NCBI GenBank assembly: GCA_016214985.1
Contig: JACRMM010000058.1
Span: 124,001 to 188,000 of the forward strand
DNA length: 64,000 nucleotides
Reading direction: 5' to 3'
Source of the DNA: Deltaproteobacteria bacterium
Lineage (GTDB): Bacteria; Desulfobacterota; Deferrisomatia; Deferrisomatales; JACRMM01
Under the pieces are notes generated by a model, which did not search any database, was not told the DNA's origin, and worked only from the letters and a program-made list of their open reading frames with translations. The position numbers were made by a program, and so were the translations under genes. This document shows, in pieces, positions 42,766 to 51,905 of the stretch; positions within the stretch are counted from its first letter, which is position 1, and each line of letters opens with the position of its first letter.

Positions 42766-44193
42766 TTACGGGGCTGAACGAGGGCGCTGTCCGGGAGGCT
42801 GCTTCCTGCCGCGACCGCCCGGGGGGACGGCGCCCAGCACTGCAGCCAGGAACGCTTCGGAGTCCCAGGCGTCGTCCCGGCGGGTGACGCCCAGGCGCAC
42901 GACCACGAGGTCGCGGGAGGGGAGGACCGCCAGGAGCTGGCCCTCGTGGCCCCGGCCGTAGAAGGCGTCGGGTGGCAGGCGTCGGCCGTCGTCCCGCTCG
43001 GAGGCGCGCAGCCACCAGTGGGCGCCGTAGCGGCCGCCCGAGGGCGGGGTCGGTGCGGCGCAGTAGGCGACCCAGCCCTCGGGCAGCAGGCGCCGGCCGT
43101 TCCACACGCCGTCCTCCAGGAAGAGGAGCCCGAGGCGCGCCCAGTCGCGCGTGGCGTAGGCGAAGGAGGACCCGACCCAATCCCCGGCGGCGTCCGCCTC
43201 GAGCACGGCGCTCCTCATGCCGAGGGGGCGAAACAGTGCCTCGTGGGGAAAGGTGAGGGACCAGGTCTCGCCCAGGGCGCGGCGCAGGACACGGCACAGG
43301 ATATTCGTGTTGCCGCTCGCGTAGCGCCAGCGCTCACCGGGAGAAGCCTCGAGGGGCTTCTTCAGCGCGAAGCCGGCGGCATCGCCGGTGCCGAGGAGCA
43401 TCAGGGACACATCCTGGAAGGGGCCGGCGGGCTCGTCTCGACACGCGAGCCCGCTCGTCATCCGAAGCAGATGGTCGAGGGAGATCTCGCGCCGTTGGTC
43501 GCCGGGCGCCCGCCACTCGGGCAGGAGGTCGCGGTCGGCGGTCGAGAGCCGCCCCTGGCCCACGACGATCCCCACGAGGGCGGTCGTGACGCCCTTGGCC
43601 AGGGACCAACCCGCGAGTGGTGTGTCGGCGGAGAACCCGGGCGCGTAGCGCTCGGCCACGAGCCGGCCCCGGTGGACGACCACGACCGCCCGCGTGCGCC
43701 GCAGCCGCGCCGGGTCGGGCTCGGCGAAGGCCTCGTCGAGCGCGCGAGCGAGCGCCCGGCGGTCGACCCCCGAGGAGGGCGCCGACGCGGCCTCCCCATC
43801 GGGCCAGGGTGCGTCCCGGAGGGGAAGTGGAGGAGGCGAAGGGGACCCGGCCGCCGGCCGCTCGTCCGCCCCCAGCACGAGGGCGCAACCCACGCCCGGC
43901 CGCCACCGGGCCGTGCGCCGGGCGAGCCCGCAGAGCGATGCCGTCACCGATCGGTCGGCCGGGTTAACGCGGGCGCGCAGCCACCGCACCGGCGCGAGGT
44001 CGTCCGCGGCCAGGTCTTCGGCCTCCACCGCCGCTGCGTCCCGGCCCGCGACGAACACGCCCGAGCACAGGATCTTGGCCTTGTACGCCGTCCCGATCCG
44101 CACCAGGCGACCGGCGCGCCAGCCCGCGAGGCCGGCGGCGAGCGCTGCGGCGACGCCGATTGCCCAGAGGGCCTACCTCCTCTTGCGCGTCAT
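42766..44193 (-). CDS. Beta-lactamase-family serine hydrolase, amber at codon 7
   Basis: A class C beta-lactamase/DD-peptidase-fold hydrolase: WSLAKGVTTALVG holds S-x-x-K near residue 196, RYASGNTNILCRVL the Y-x-N element, and GRGHEGQLL the third box. The natural start is probably ATG 44193 (GGGAGGAC upstream), which reads MTRKRR, then TAG, then ALWAIGVAAALAAGLAGW. A basic start and a hydrophobic anchor are thus split by an amber codon at 44173-44175. The only alternative in frame is GTG 44103, which removes the anchor and has no ribosome site. Full read-through gives 475 residues; from the GTG, 445. The gene is either inactivated for export or the base is wrong. The KILCSGVFVAGRDAAAV segment is typical of this envelope family. 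Confidence 0.75.
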
Positions 44194-44337
44194 CACGTCC
44201 TCCCTGCCCTCCACGCTCTCTACCATCTCCAGTCCCACTTGGCGAACCGGCACCCGCCAAGCCTCGGCGTTGACGGTCCCGGCGGCCCGGCGTAAGGTGA
44301 CACCGGCCTGCCCCCGAGACCGTTCAGGAATCCCCTC

Positions 44338-47300
44338 ATGTCGATTGTCGTCCTCGCGGAGAAGCCCTCGGTGGCCCGGGACCTCGCCCGGGTAATCGGC
44401 GCGGCGGGTCGCGCCGAAGGATACCTCCACGGCAAGGGGTACGTCGTGACCTGGGCCCTCGGACACCTGGTCGCCCTGGCCGAGCCGCACGAGATCGACC
44501 CGGCCTGGAAGGGCTGGCGGTGGGACGGGCTCCCGATGCTGCCCAAGGAGTGGCCCCTCGATGTCCTGCCCAAAACCCGCGGCCAGTTCGCCGTCGTGAA
44601 GAAGCTCCTCAACGCGAAGGAGACCGAACTGGTCGTGGCGGCCACTGACGCCGGCCGCGAAGGCGAGCTCATCTTCCGCTATGTCTACGAGAAGGCCGGC
44701 TGCCGCAAGCCCGTCCAGCGCCTGTGGCTGTCGTCGCTCACGCCCGAGGCGATCGAGAAGGCCTTCCAGGGCCTTCGGCCCGGGGCCGACTTCGAGCCCC
44801 TGGCCGCTGCGGCCCGGGGTCGGAGCCGCGCCGACTGGCTCGTGGGCATGAACCTCACGCGCGCCTACACCCTCGGGCACCGGGAGGGAACCGACGGCCG
44901 CGCCGTGCTCTCGGTGGGCCGGGTCCAGACGCCCACCCTCGCGATTCTGGCGGAGCGGGATCGGGCCATCGCCGAGTTCGTGCCCGAGGACTACCGGGAG
45001 GTCGTCGCGGAGTTCGCCGTTGACCGCCAGGAGGAGGCGCCGGCCGAGACCTATCGGGGCACGTGGTTTCGGGGCGACGACGAGAAGGCTACCCGCCTGC
45101 CGCCCGACGGAGAGGAGGCGGAGCGAATCGCCGAGCGGGTGCGCGGCGGCGCGGCGGTGCTCGAGTCGCTCCGGCGCGAGACCAAGCGCCGCCCCCCGCC
45201 GCTCCTCTACGACCTGACCGAGCTCCAGCGCGACGCCAACCGCCTCTTCGGGTTCACGGCCAAGAAGACGCTGGACCTGGCCCAGGACCTCTACGAGAAG
45301 CGAAAGCTGCTCTCCTACCCCCGCACCGACAGCCGGCACCTCTCGACCGACGTCGCGGGTACGCTCGGCGCAATTGTGGGGGTGATTTCGGGGCCCTACC
45401 GGGGGCTCCTCGCCCCTGGCACTGGCGAGCGTCCCCTGGGCCGGCGGTTTGTGGACGACGCGAAGGTCACCGACCACCATGCGCTGCTCCCCACGGCCAC
45501 CGCGCCGGTGGGCCTGGACCTCGCGAGCGACGAAGGCCGGATCTACGACCTCGTGTGCCGGCGCCTGCTCTCGGCCTGGCACGGGGACCACGTCGTCTCG
45601 GTGGCGACCGTTATCACCCGGGTCGACTCGCGCGGTGCCGCGGATCGCTTCCGCAGCAGTGGGGCGAGCGTGGAGCAGGTGGGCTGGCGTGCCCTGGAGG
45701 TGGTCGCGCCGCGCCGGAAGGGAGCGCGAAAAACCGAGGAGGAGCCCGAGGACCAGGTGCTGCCGCCGGGGCTCTCCGAGGGGCAGCGCCAGCAGGTTGT
45801 CGGAGCGGAGGCCGTGGCCAAGAGGACCCGCCCGCCCAAGCCCCACACCGAGGCCAGCCTCCTGACGGCCATGGAGTCCGCGGGCAAGGCGCTGGAGGAC
45901 CGGGAGCTATCCGAAGCGATGAAGGAGCGGGGCCTCGGCACGCCCGCCACCCGGGCGGCCATCATCGAGACCCTCCTGGACCGGGCCTACCTGTCTCGGG
46001 AGGGCAAGGCCCTGCGGGTCACGGAGCGGGGCTTCCGGCTGATCGAGCTCGTGGACGAGCGCGTGAAGAGCCCGGCCCTGACGGGCGAGTGGGAGCGCCG
46101 CCTCCGGGAGATCGAGCGCGGCCAGGGGGATCTGGGGGTCTTCCTGGAGGGGATCGAGGCCTACGTGCGCGAGGTGGTCGAAGGGGTAAGGGGAAGCGGT
46201 CGAGGGGGCGCGGAGCGTCGTCCGCCGCGGTCACCGCGAGCGCAGGAGCCGGAACCCGGGGCCCTTGGGCCGCAGGCCGATCCGCCCGTCGCGCGGCCCG
46301 CGGGTCGGGTCCAAGCGCCCGCGGGGACGGGCTCCCTACCGGGCAACCCGCCGAGGCCGCCCTCGGCCCCGGCTCCCGGGGCCGGCTCGCTGCTGGATCT
46401 CCTGCGTGACGTCTTCCGGTTCCCGGCCTTCCGCCCCTACCAGGAGGCGGTGTGCCGCTCGGTCGCCGCCGGGCGGGACGGTCTGCTCGTGATGCCCACC
46501 GGGTCGGGCAAGTCACTCTGCTACCAGCTCCCCGCCCTGGCACGCGGCGGCACGGCGCTCGTGGTAAGCCCCCTGATCGCCCTCATGGAGGACCAGGTCG
46601 CCAAGCTCCAGGAGGTGGGGGTGGCCGCCGAGCGCATCCACTCGGGGCGCGACCGATTGAGCTCGCGGGAGGTGTGCCACCGCTACCTGGCGGGCGAGCT
46701 GGACTTCCTCTTCATCGCGCCCGAACGTTTGGGAGTGCCCGGATTCCCGGAGATGCTCGGCAAGCGGCCGCTCGCCCTCGTGGCCGTGGACGAGGCCCAC
46801 TGCATCTCCCAGTGGGGCCACGACTTCCGGCCGGACTACCGGATGCTGAAGGACCGCCTGCCGGCGATCCTCTCCCGCTCCGCGCCGGTGCTCGCGCTCA
46901 CCGCCACCGCCACGCCGCTCGTCCAGGACGACATCGTCGAGCAGCTCGGCATCCGGGGCGCCGAGCGCTTCATCCACGGCTTCCGGCGCACGAACATCGC
47001 GGTCGAGGCGGCCGAGGTGCCGCCGGGGGACAGGCCCGACGTGGTGCTCGAGGCCCTGGCCGACCCGGGCCGACGGCCGGCCATCGTCTACGCGCCGACC
47101 CGCAAGCACGCCGAAGCCCTGGCGGCCCGCCTCGGGGAGCGGTTTCGGGCCGCCGCGTACCACGCCGGCATGGGCGCGGCGGAGCGCGACCGGGTCCAGA
47201 CCGCCTTCCTCTCCGGCCGCCTCGACGCCATCGTCGCCACGATCGCCTTCGGGATGGGGATCGACAAGGCGGACGTGCGCACGGTGATCCACGCCGCGCT

Positions 47301-48399
47301 GCCGTCGAGCATCGAGGGGTACTACCAGGAGATCGGCCGCGCGGGCCGCGACGGGGCCCCGTCGCGGGCGCTCCTGCTCCACTCCTATGGCGACCGGCGC
47401 ACCCACGAGTTCTTCCTGGAGCGCGACTACCCGGACCCGGCGGTGCTCGGCCGCCTGTTCGGGCTCCTGGGCGCGGAGAAGCAGCCCAAGGAGGAGTTGC
47501 GGGCCCGCTCGCGCCTGGACGAGGAGTCCTTTGCCGCCGCGCTCGACAAGCTCTGGATCCACGGAGGCGCCGTGGTCGATCCCGAGGAGACCGTGCGGCG
47601 CGGGCGGGAGGGGTGGCGGGCCTCCTACGAGACCCAGCGGGAGCACCGGATTGCGCAGCTCGAGCGGGTAGCGCGGTTCGCCGAGCTCCCCGCCTGCCGC
47701 ATGCTCCAGCTCGTGCGCCACTTCGGCGACCAGGAGGACTCGGGCGAGCCCTGCGGCCAGTGCGACGCCTGCGCGCCGGCCTCGCGCCTCGTCCAGCTCG
47801 GGGGGGCGCCCGACGCCGACGAGCTCGGGCAGCTGCGGCGCCTGCTCGGCGCGCTCGCCTCCGGGGAGCGCCTGGCCGTGGGCCGGGTCTTCCGGGACGC
47901 GTTCGAGGGCACGGAGGACCGGCGGCGCTTCGAGGTGCTCCTGTCCGCGCTCGCCCGCGCCGGGCTCGTGCAGCTGACCGAGGACTCGTTCGTCAAGGAG
48001 GGGAAGGCCGTGGCGTTTCGGCGGGCGTCGCTCACCGCCGAGGGGCGGCGGACCCTGCGCTCCGAGGAGGCTCTGGGCCGGGTGCGGCTCCCGGCTCCAC
48101 CGTCCGGCCGGGAGAAGAAGAGAGCGGCGAAGGGGCGCGCAGGGCCCAAGGCGGGTGCCCGACGGCAGCTGGAGGCGGGCGAGGCTATGGACGCGGCCCT
48201 CGCGGCGGCCCTGAAGGCGTGGCGCCTGGAGGAGGCGCGCCGGCGGCGGGTGCCCGCGTTTCGGATCCTCACGGACCGGGTGCTCCTGGCCGTGGCGGCC
48301 GCGCGGCCGGCCACCGAGGCGGAGCTTCTGGACGTGCCCGGCTTCGGGCCGCGGCTCCTGGCCCGCTACGGCCGCCCGATCCTCGAGCTCTGCCGGTAG
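44338..48399 (+). CDS. DNA topoisomerase III-RecQ helicase fusion protein
   Basis: One uninterrupted 1353-residue chain. Residues 1-610 are a type IA topoisomerase of the TopB class: the Toprim start VVLAEKPSVARDLARVIG, VVAATDAGREGELIFR (Toprim D-x-D-type acidic site), VLSVGRVQTPTLAIL and the catalytic Tyr327 in LLSYPRTDSRHLSTDV. A Pro/Gly/Arg-rich linker spans about 615-682. Residues 683-1353 are a complete RecQ: FRPYQEAVC (motif 0), MPTGSGKS near 720, VDEAHCISQWGHDFRPDY with DEAH at 818-821, LTATAT, YQEIGRAGRDG, the zinc site CRMLQ...CGQCDAC, a winged-helix domain, and a C-terminal HRDC domain. RecQ and Topo III act together elsewhere to decatenate DNA and dissolve double Holliday junctions. 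Here both are covalently joined. Start ATG 44338 behind CAGGAA; no frameshift is seen. Confidence 0.93.
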   Translation: MSIVVLAEKPSVARDLARVIGAAGRAEGYLHGKGYVVTWALGHLVALAEPHEIDPAWKGWRWDGLPMLPKEWPLDVLPKTRGQFAVVKKLLNAKETELVVAATDAGREGELIFRYVYEKAGCRKPVQRLWLSSLTPEAIEKAFQGLRPGADFEPLAAAARGRSRADWLVGMNLTRAYTLGHREGTDGRAVLSVGRVQTPTLAILAERDRAIAEFVPEDYREVVAEFAVDRQEEAPAETYRGTWFRGDDEKATRLPPDGEEAERIAERVRGGAAVLESLRRETKRRPPPLLYDLTELQRDANRLFGFTAKKTLDLAQDLYEKRKLLSYPRTDSRHLSTDVAGTLGAIVGVISGPYRGLLAPGTGERPLGRRFVDDAKVTDHHALLPTATAPVGLDLASDEGRIYDLVCRRLLSAWHGDHVVSVATVITRVDSRGAADRFRSSGASVEQVGWRALEVVAPRRKGARKTEEEPEDQVLPPGLSEGQRQQVVGAEAVAKRTRPPKPHTEASLLTAMESAGKALEDRELSEAMKERGLGTPATRAAIIETLLDRAYLSREGKALRVTERGFRLIELVDERVKSPALTGEWERRLREIERGQGDLGVFLEGIEAYVREVVEGVRGSGRGGAERRPPRSPRAQEPEPGALGPQADPPVARPAGRVQAPAGTGSLPGNPPRPPSAPAPGAGSLLDLLRDVFRFPAFRPYQEAVCRSVAAGRDGLLVMPTGSGKSLCYQLPALARGGTALVVSPLIALMEDQVAKLQEVGVAAERIHSGRDRLSSREVCHRYLAGELDFLFIAPERLGVPGFPEMLGKRPLALVAVDEAHCISQWGHDFRPDYRMLKDRLPAILSRSAPVLALTATATPLVQDDIVEQLGIRGAERFIHGFRRTNIAVEAAEVPPGDRPDVVLEALADPGRRPAIVYAPTRKHAEALAARLGERFRAAAYHAGMGAAERDRVQTAFLSGRLDAIVATIAFGMGIDKADVRTVIHAALPSSIEGYYQEIGRAGRDGAPSRALLLHSYGDRRTHEFFLERDYPDPAVLGRLFGLLGAEKQPKEELRARSRLDEESFAAALDKLWIHGGAVVDPEETVRRGREGWRASYETQREHRIAQLERVARFAELPACRMLQLVRHFGDQEDSGEPCGQCDACAPASRLVQLGGAPDADELGQLRRLLGALASGERLAVGRVFRDAFEGTEDRRRFEVLLSALARAGLVQLTEDSFVKEGKAVAFRRASLTAEGRRTLRSEEALGRVRLPAPPSGREKKRAAKGRAGPKAGARRQLEAGEAMDAALAAALKAWRLEEARRRRVPAFRILTDRVLLAVAAARPATEAELLDVPGFGPRLLARYGRPILELCR

Positions 48400-48424
48400 G
48401 ACCCGCGACGCCTGCGGGGCGCCG

Positions 48425-49147
48425 CTACAGCCCCACCTTGAAGGTCAGGCTCACGTACGGGCCCTGCTGGGTGGCGTCGAGGGTGACGTCTCCGCTGGAT
48501 CCCACCATGTCGCTCGCATCCACCTTGAGCTTGATGTACCGATACCCGGCGGCCACGTCGACGAAGGGGAAGGGGCTGTAGATCACCTCGCCGAAGGCGT
48601 CCACCGCCGAGTTGCCCCGGTACCCGATCCACAGGCCCCGCGCACGGGCCTCGAGCAGGTCCGCCAGGATGCCCACGTGGGCACCGAGGCCGATCATGGG
48701 CACGGCCAGCTGGAACGACTCCTTGACGCCCAGCGGCAGTTTGGCCTTCCCGTCCAGGTACTTCAGCTGCACCGCCGGCCCGAAGGAGGTCCCGGCGATC
48801 CAGTTCTCCAGGTCGATCAGGTCCCACTGGTAGGTGGCCTCCAGCTGATCGTACTTGAGGGACGAATCGTCCGTGCCCCCGTAGTCGGCACGGGAACCGG
48901 CGACGCTCAGGTGGTGGTCGCCCAGCTGGACGAACACCTCGGCGCCGGGGATCCCCTGGTCCGCGCCGTCGTCGAACTCCAGGTCGCCCCGGAGGTCGAA
49001 CGTCCCCGACCCGGCCACGCTGAGCTCTCCGGTAAGCCGCGGGATCCAGTAGGAGCCGCGGACGCCGACCTCGGTGCCGAGCAGGGCGTGGGCCGACAGG
49101 GGAGCGGCTACCAGCGCGGCCGCCGCGGCGAAGGATGTGATCTTCAT
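48425..49147 (-). CDS. Outer-membrane beta-barrel protein (TIGR04219-like)
   Basis: A 240-residue protein with a clear signal peptide (MKITSFAAAAALVAAPLSAHA) behind GAGGAGGAGT. The mature part alternates hydrophobic and polar residues as barrel strands, starting LLGTEVGVRGSYWIPRLTGE and ending GPYVSLTFKVGL with hydrophobic C-terminal residues of an outer-membrane protein. It resembles the TIGR04219 family found mostly in deltaproteobacteria and epsilonproteobacteria. Function unknown. It is convergent with the topoisomerase-RecQ gene, 25 bp apart. Confidence 0.8.
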   Translation of the reverse strand: MKITSFAAAAALVAAPLSAHALLGTEVGVRGSYWIPRLTGELSVAGSGTFDLRGDLEFDDGADQGIPGAEVFVQLGDHHLSVAGSRADYGGTDDSSLKYDQLEATYQWDLIDLENWIAGTSFGPAVQLKYLDGKAKLPLGVKESFQLAVPMIGLGAHVGILADLLEARARGLWIGYRGNSAVDAFGEVIYSPFPFVDVAAGYRYIKLKVDASDMVGSSGDVTLDATQQGPYVSLTFKVGL

Positions 49148-49304
49148 TCGGACTCCTCCTCGGTCACGGGCAACGGGGCCCTGCGGTGTCTGGAGTTTGA
49201 TCGTGTTCGTGCCACGTTTCGGCACCTCCTCGCGACAGCTTGACCGCCGCCCGGGCGCTGATAGGTTGGCTTCTCCCCCACCCCCACGAGGAGGAGAGAG
49301 AGCC

Positions 49305-49727
49305 ATGCTCGACAAGCGGAGTCTACACCTGAAGGTCCAGGAGCTGTGCGACTGCTTTGCCGGCACCGACTACCTGAAGGAGATGTGTCTCGTGCCCAAG
49401 GAGCCCGACCCGACCGAGGCAGCCCTCAAGTGGATCGCGCTCGCCGTGCTCCATGGGATCAACTCCAACGCCGACAAGATCAAGATCAGCCGGTCCGAGG
49501 CCGGCGCGGTCACGGTGACGGCCGAGTACCGCAAGGCGACCCTCCCCACTCCCGGCGACGAGATCGGGCGGGCGGTCCTCGACGCGATCCGTCAGATCGC
49601 CCACTTCGAGAAGGACAAGGAGAAGGGCCCGCTGGCGCTCGGCGTTCGCAACGACAGCCTGGAGCTCGAGGTGTCCATCAAGCGCAAGGACGGCGGCGAG
49701 TCGGTGACCCTCGCCTTCCCGAGGTAA
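49305..49727 (+). CDS. Conserved hypothetical cytoplasmic protein
   Basis: A 140-residue protein with a strong GAGGAGGAG ribosome site before ATG 49305. It is acidic-basic mixed, without membrane segments or signal peptide. Recognisable features are an N-terminal cysteine pair (ELCDCFAG), KWIALAVLHGINSNADKIKI and a beta-rich C-terminal half. I do not know the family. It is divergent from the outer-membrane protein gene. Confidence 0.65.
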   Translation: MLDKRSLHLKVQELCDCFAGTDYLKEMCLVPKEPDPTEAALKWIALAVLHGINSNADKIKISRSEAGAVTVTAEYRKATLPTPGDEIGRAVLDAIRQIAHFEKDKEKGPLALGVRNDSLELEVSIKRKDGGESVTLAFPR

Positions 49728-49808
49728 GGAAAGCCTTGGCCTTCCGGCAGCTGCCGCTGGGCCCGGGGACTCCTTTCCGGCGGTGCGGGCTCCTCGGTTC
49801 GGTATCGC

Positions 49809-50810
49809 CTACACCGGCGCCAGCGCCCGGAGCTCCGCCATCAGGCGTTCGAACCCTTTCGGGTCCAGGGACTGGGGGCCGTCGCACAGGGCGCGGCCGG
49901 GATCGGGGTGGACCTCGACCATCACGCCGGCCGCACCGACCACCAGCGCCGCCTTGGCCATGGGGAGTACGAGGTCGCGGCGCCCGAGCGCGTGGCTCGG
50001 GTCCACGATCACGGGCAGGTGCGTCGCGCCCTTGAGGTACGGCACCACGCCCAGGTCGAGCGTGTTTCGCAGCGCCCGCTCGAAAGTGCGGATGCCTCGC
50101 TCGCACAGGATGACCTGGGAGTTGCCTTCGAGCAGGATGTACTCGGCCGCGGCCAGAAACTCCTCGAGCGTCGCGCTCATGCCGCGCTTCAGGAGCACGG
50201 GTTTTCCCACTCGGCCGACCTCCTTGAGGAGGTCGAAGTTCTGCATGTTCCGGGCGCCGACCTGCAGGCAGTCGGCAACGGACGCCACGCGCTCCAACTG
50301 GTCGATGCGCATCACCTCGGTCACGATCGGAAGAGCCGCGGCGCGGCCGGCCTCGGCCAGGTACTCCAGGCCCTCGTAGCCGAGCCCCTGGAAGGCGTGG
50401 GGCCCGGTGCGCGGCTTGAAGGCGCCGCCTCGCAGCAGGTGCGCCCCCGCCGCCTTCACCGCCCGCGCGGCAGCCAGGACCTGCTCGCGGCTCTCCACTG
50501 CACAGGGGCCGGCGATGACGACCGGCTTCTCCCCCCAGCCCACCCGCACGCCGCCGACCTGGACGACCGTGTCTTCGGGGTGGAAGTCGCGGCTCACCAG
50601 CTTGTAGGGCTTTGTCACGTGAATCAGCTCTTGGATGCCGGGCAGATCCCGGAAGGGCGCCTCGTCCACGTACCCCTGGTTGCCGAGCACCCCGATCGCG
50701 ACCCGGTTCTCGCCGGGGATCGGCTGGGGCGTCAGGCCCAGGCCGCGGATGGTCTCGAGGACGGCGTCGACCTGGCCCTGGGTGGCACTGTGTTCCATCA
50801 CGATGAGCAT
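49809..50810 (-). CDS. aroF: 3-deoxy-7-phosphoheptulonate synthase (DAHP synthase, type I beta)
   Basis: Catalyses the first step of the shikimate pathway, joining PEP and erythrose 4-phosphate. The 333-residue protein has a short N-terminal ferredoxin-like regulatory domain (MLIVMEHSATQGQVDAVLET; about 1-70). The barrel follows with VVIAGPCAVESREQV near residue 100, LLRGGAFKPRTGPHAFQGLG, VGARNMQNFDLLKEV and PVIVDPSHALGRRDLV with the metal-binding His. This is the Thermotoga/Bacillus-type AroF rather than the E. coli AroG type. No other shikimate gene is nearby. Confidence 0.93.
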   Translation of the reverse strand: MLIVMEHSATQGQVDAVLETIRGLGLTPQPIPGENRVAIGVLGNQGYVDEAPFRDLPGIQELIHVTKPYKLVSRDFHPEDTVVQVGGVRVGWGEKPVVIAGPCAVESREQVLAAARAVKAAGAHLLRGGAFKPRTGPHAFQGLGYEGLEYLAEAGRAAALPIVTEVMRIDQLERVASVADCLQVGARNMQNFDLLKEVGRVGKPVLLKRGMSATLEEFLAAAEYILLEGNSQVILCERGIRTFERALRNTLDLGVVPYLKGATHLPVIVDPSHALGRRDLVLPMAKAALVVGAAGVMVEVHPDPGRALCDGPQSLDPKGFERLMAELRALAPV

Positions 50811-50871
50811 GGGGACCTCGGGTTCGAGCGGGGGCGAACCGCGCCGCAGTGGTCGCGCAAGTCAGGAGATT

Positions 50872-51366
50872 TCAACCGGGTACGCCCTTTCCGGCCACGA
50901 TCAGGGGCTCGCAGGCGTCGACCTCCGAGCCATTGGTGATCTGGAGAAGTCGGTCCACGGTGATCGGCACGGCCGAGTGGTCGTTGCCGCCGGCCGCGTA
51001 GACGACGGGGAAGCGGCGCAGGCTCGCGTCGACGGCGACGCGGGTCGCCGCAGGGAGGAGGAACGGACACACCCCGCCCGGCGCGTAGCCCGTGTGGCGC
51101 TCCACCTCGTCGGGCGTGGGCAGGCGGACCTTGCCGGAGAGCCCGAGCGCCGCCTTGAGGCGGCTCCCGCGCACCTTCACGTCGCCGGAGGTGACCACGG
51201 CCACGGGCGTGGCGCCCACGACGAAGAGCACCGTCTTCGCAATCTCTCCCGGCGAGCAGCCGACCGCCCGGGCGGCGGTCTCCGAGGTCGGGGTCGGCGC
51301 CTCGAACTCCAAGACGGCAATGCCCCGCCCGGTCAGAAAGGCCTTGACGTCGTCGATGGTCGGCAC
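50872..51366 (-). CDS. YbaK/ProX-type aminoacyl-tRNA deacylase
   Basis: A 164-residue protein (GTG start 51366) with the fold that hydrolyses mischarged tRNA such as Cys-tRNAPro or Ala-tRNAPro. Seen are EIAKTVLFVVGATPVAVVTS with the essential Lys near residue 44, KAALGLSGKVRLPTPDEVER, and YAPGGVCPFLL (the G-x-x-P loop). The terminal AAGGNDHSAVPITVDRL is also typical. It sits 61 bp upstream of the DAHP synthase gene on the same strand; no functional link is obvious. Confidence 0.88.
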   Translation of the reverse strand: MPTIDDVKAFLTGRGIAVLEFEAPTPTSETAARAVGCSPGEIAKTVLFVVGATPVAVVTSGDVKVRGSRLKAALGLSGKVRLPTPDEVERHTGYAPGGVCPFLLPAATRVAVDASLRRFPVVYAAGGNDHSAVPITVDRLLQITNGSEVDACEPLIVAGKGVPG

Positions 51367-51505
51367 GGCGGCGCTCCTCGGAGATGCGGGCAGCGGACAC
51401 GATAGTGTTCGGGCCCCTGCCGCGTCAAGGTTGCGGGTTGCAGAGCGCTGGCGGGCGCTCTAGACTGGCGACCCCGTTCGGAACCCTTATCGAGGAGGCT
51501 TGGTG

Positions 51506-51901
51506 ATGCGCTCGTCCCGCTCTTGGAAGGAGCTCACGGCCGTTGTCGTGATCTTTTCGCTCCTGTGTCTTGCCCTGCCTGCCCGGCCGGCGGCGGCCGG
51601 CTGGATCCCCTCGAGAGTTGCCGCAGAGGCGCCCCACGCGCGGCTCGTCTCCCTGCTGGACCGCGAGGATGTGGTGCGCGCGTTTCAGACCCTGGGAGTC
51701 GACCGCGCCGAGGCGGCCCGTCGGGTGGCCGGGCTCACCGACCGGGAGGCGAGCGAGGCAGTGGGGCGTCTCGACTCCCTGCCGGCCGGAGGCGATCCGG
51801 TGGGCACGATCGTCGGTGCCGCCCTGCTCGTGTTCTTCGTCCTGCTGCTGACCGACCTCCTCGGACTGACCCACTTCTACCCCTTCACGAAGAGGAGGTA
51901 G
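51506..51901 (+). CDS. PA2779-family small exported membrane protein
   Basis: A 131-residue protein, ATG 51506, seven bases after GAGGAGG. It has an N-terminal signal/anchor (LTAVVVIFSLLCLALPARPAAA) and a C-terminal helix (GTIVGAALLVFFVLLLTDLL) followed by the conserved LTHFYPFTKRR. This is the hallmark of the PA2779 family, always found beside a PA2778-type cysteine peptidase, as here. Role unknown, probably assists the peptidase at the membrane. Confidence 0.85.
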   Translation: MRSSRSWKELTAVVVIFSLLCLALPARPAAAGWIPSRVAAEAPHARLVSLLDREDVVRAFQTLGVDRAEAARRVAGLTDREASEAVGRLDSLPAGGDPVGTIVGAALLVFFVLLLTDLLGLTHFYPFTKRR

Positions 51902-51905
51902 CGCC

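Noticed and set aside
34963..44193. Pyrrolysine (amber recoding) as explanation for internal TAG codons
   Set aside because: TAG is a frequent normal stop in this window, the vapC site fits a Tyr-to-stop mutation, and no methylamine methyltransferase-like gene is present. I keep it only as a check, not a claim.
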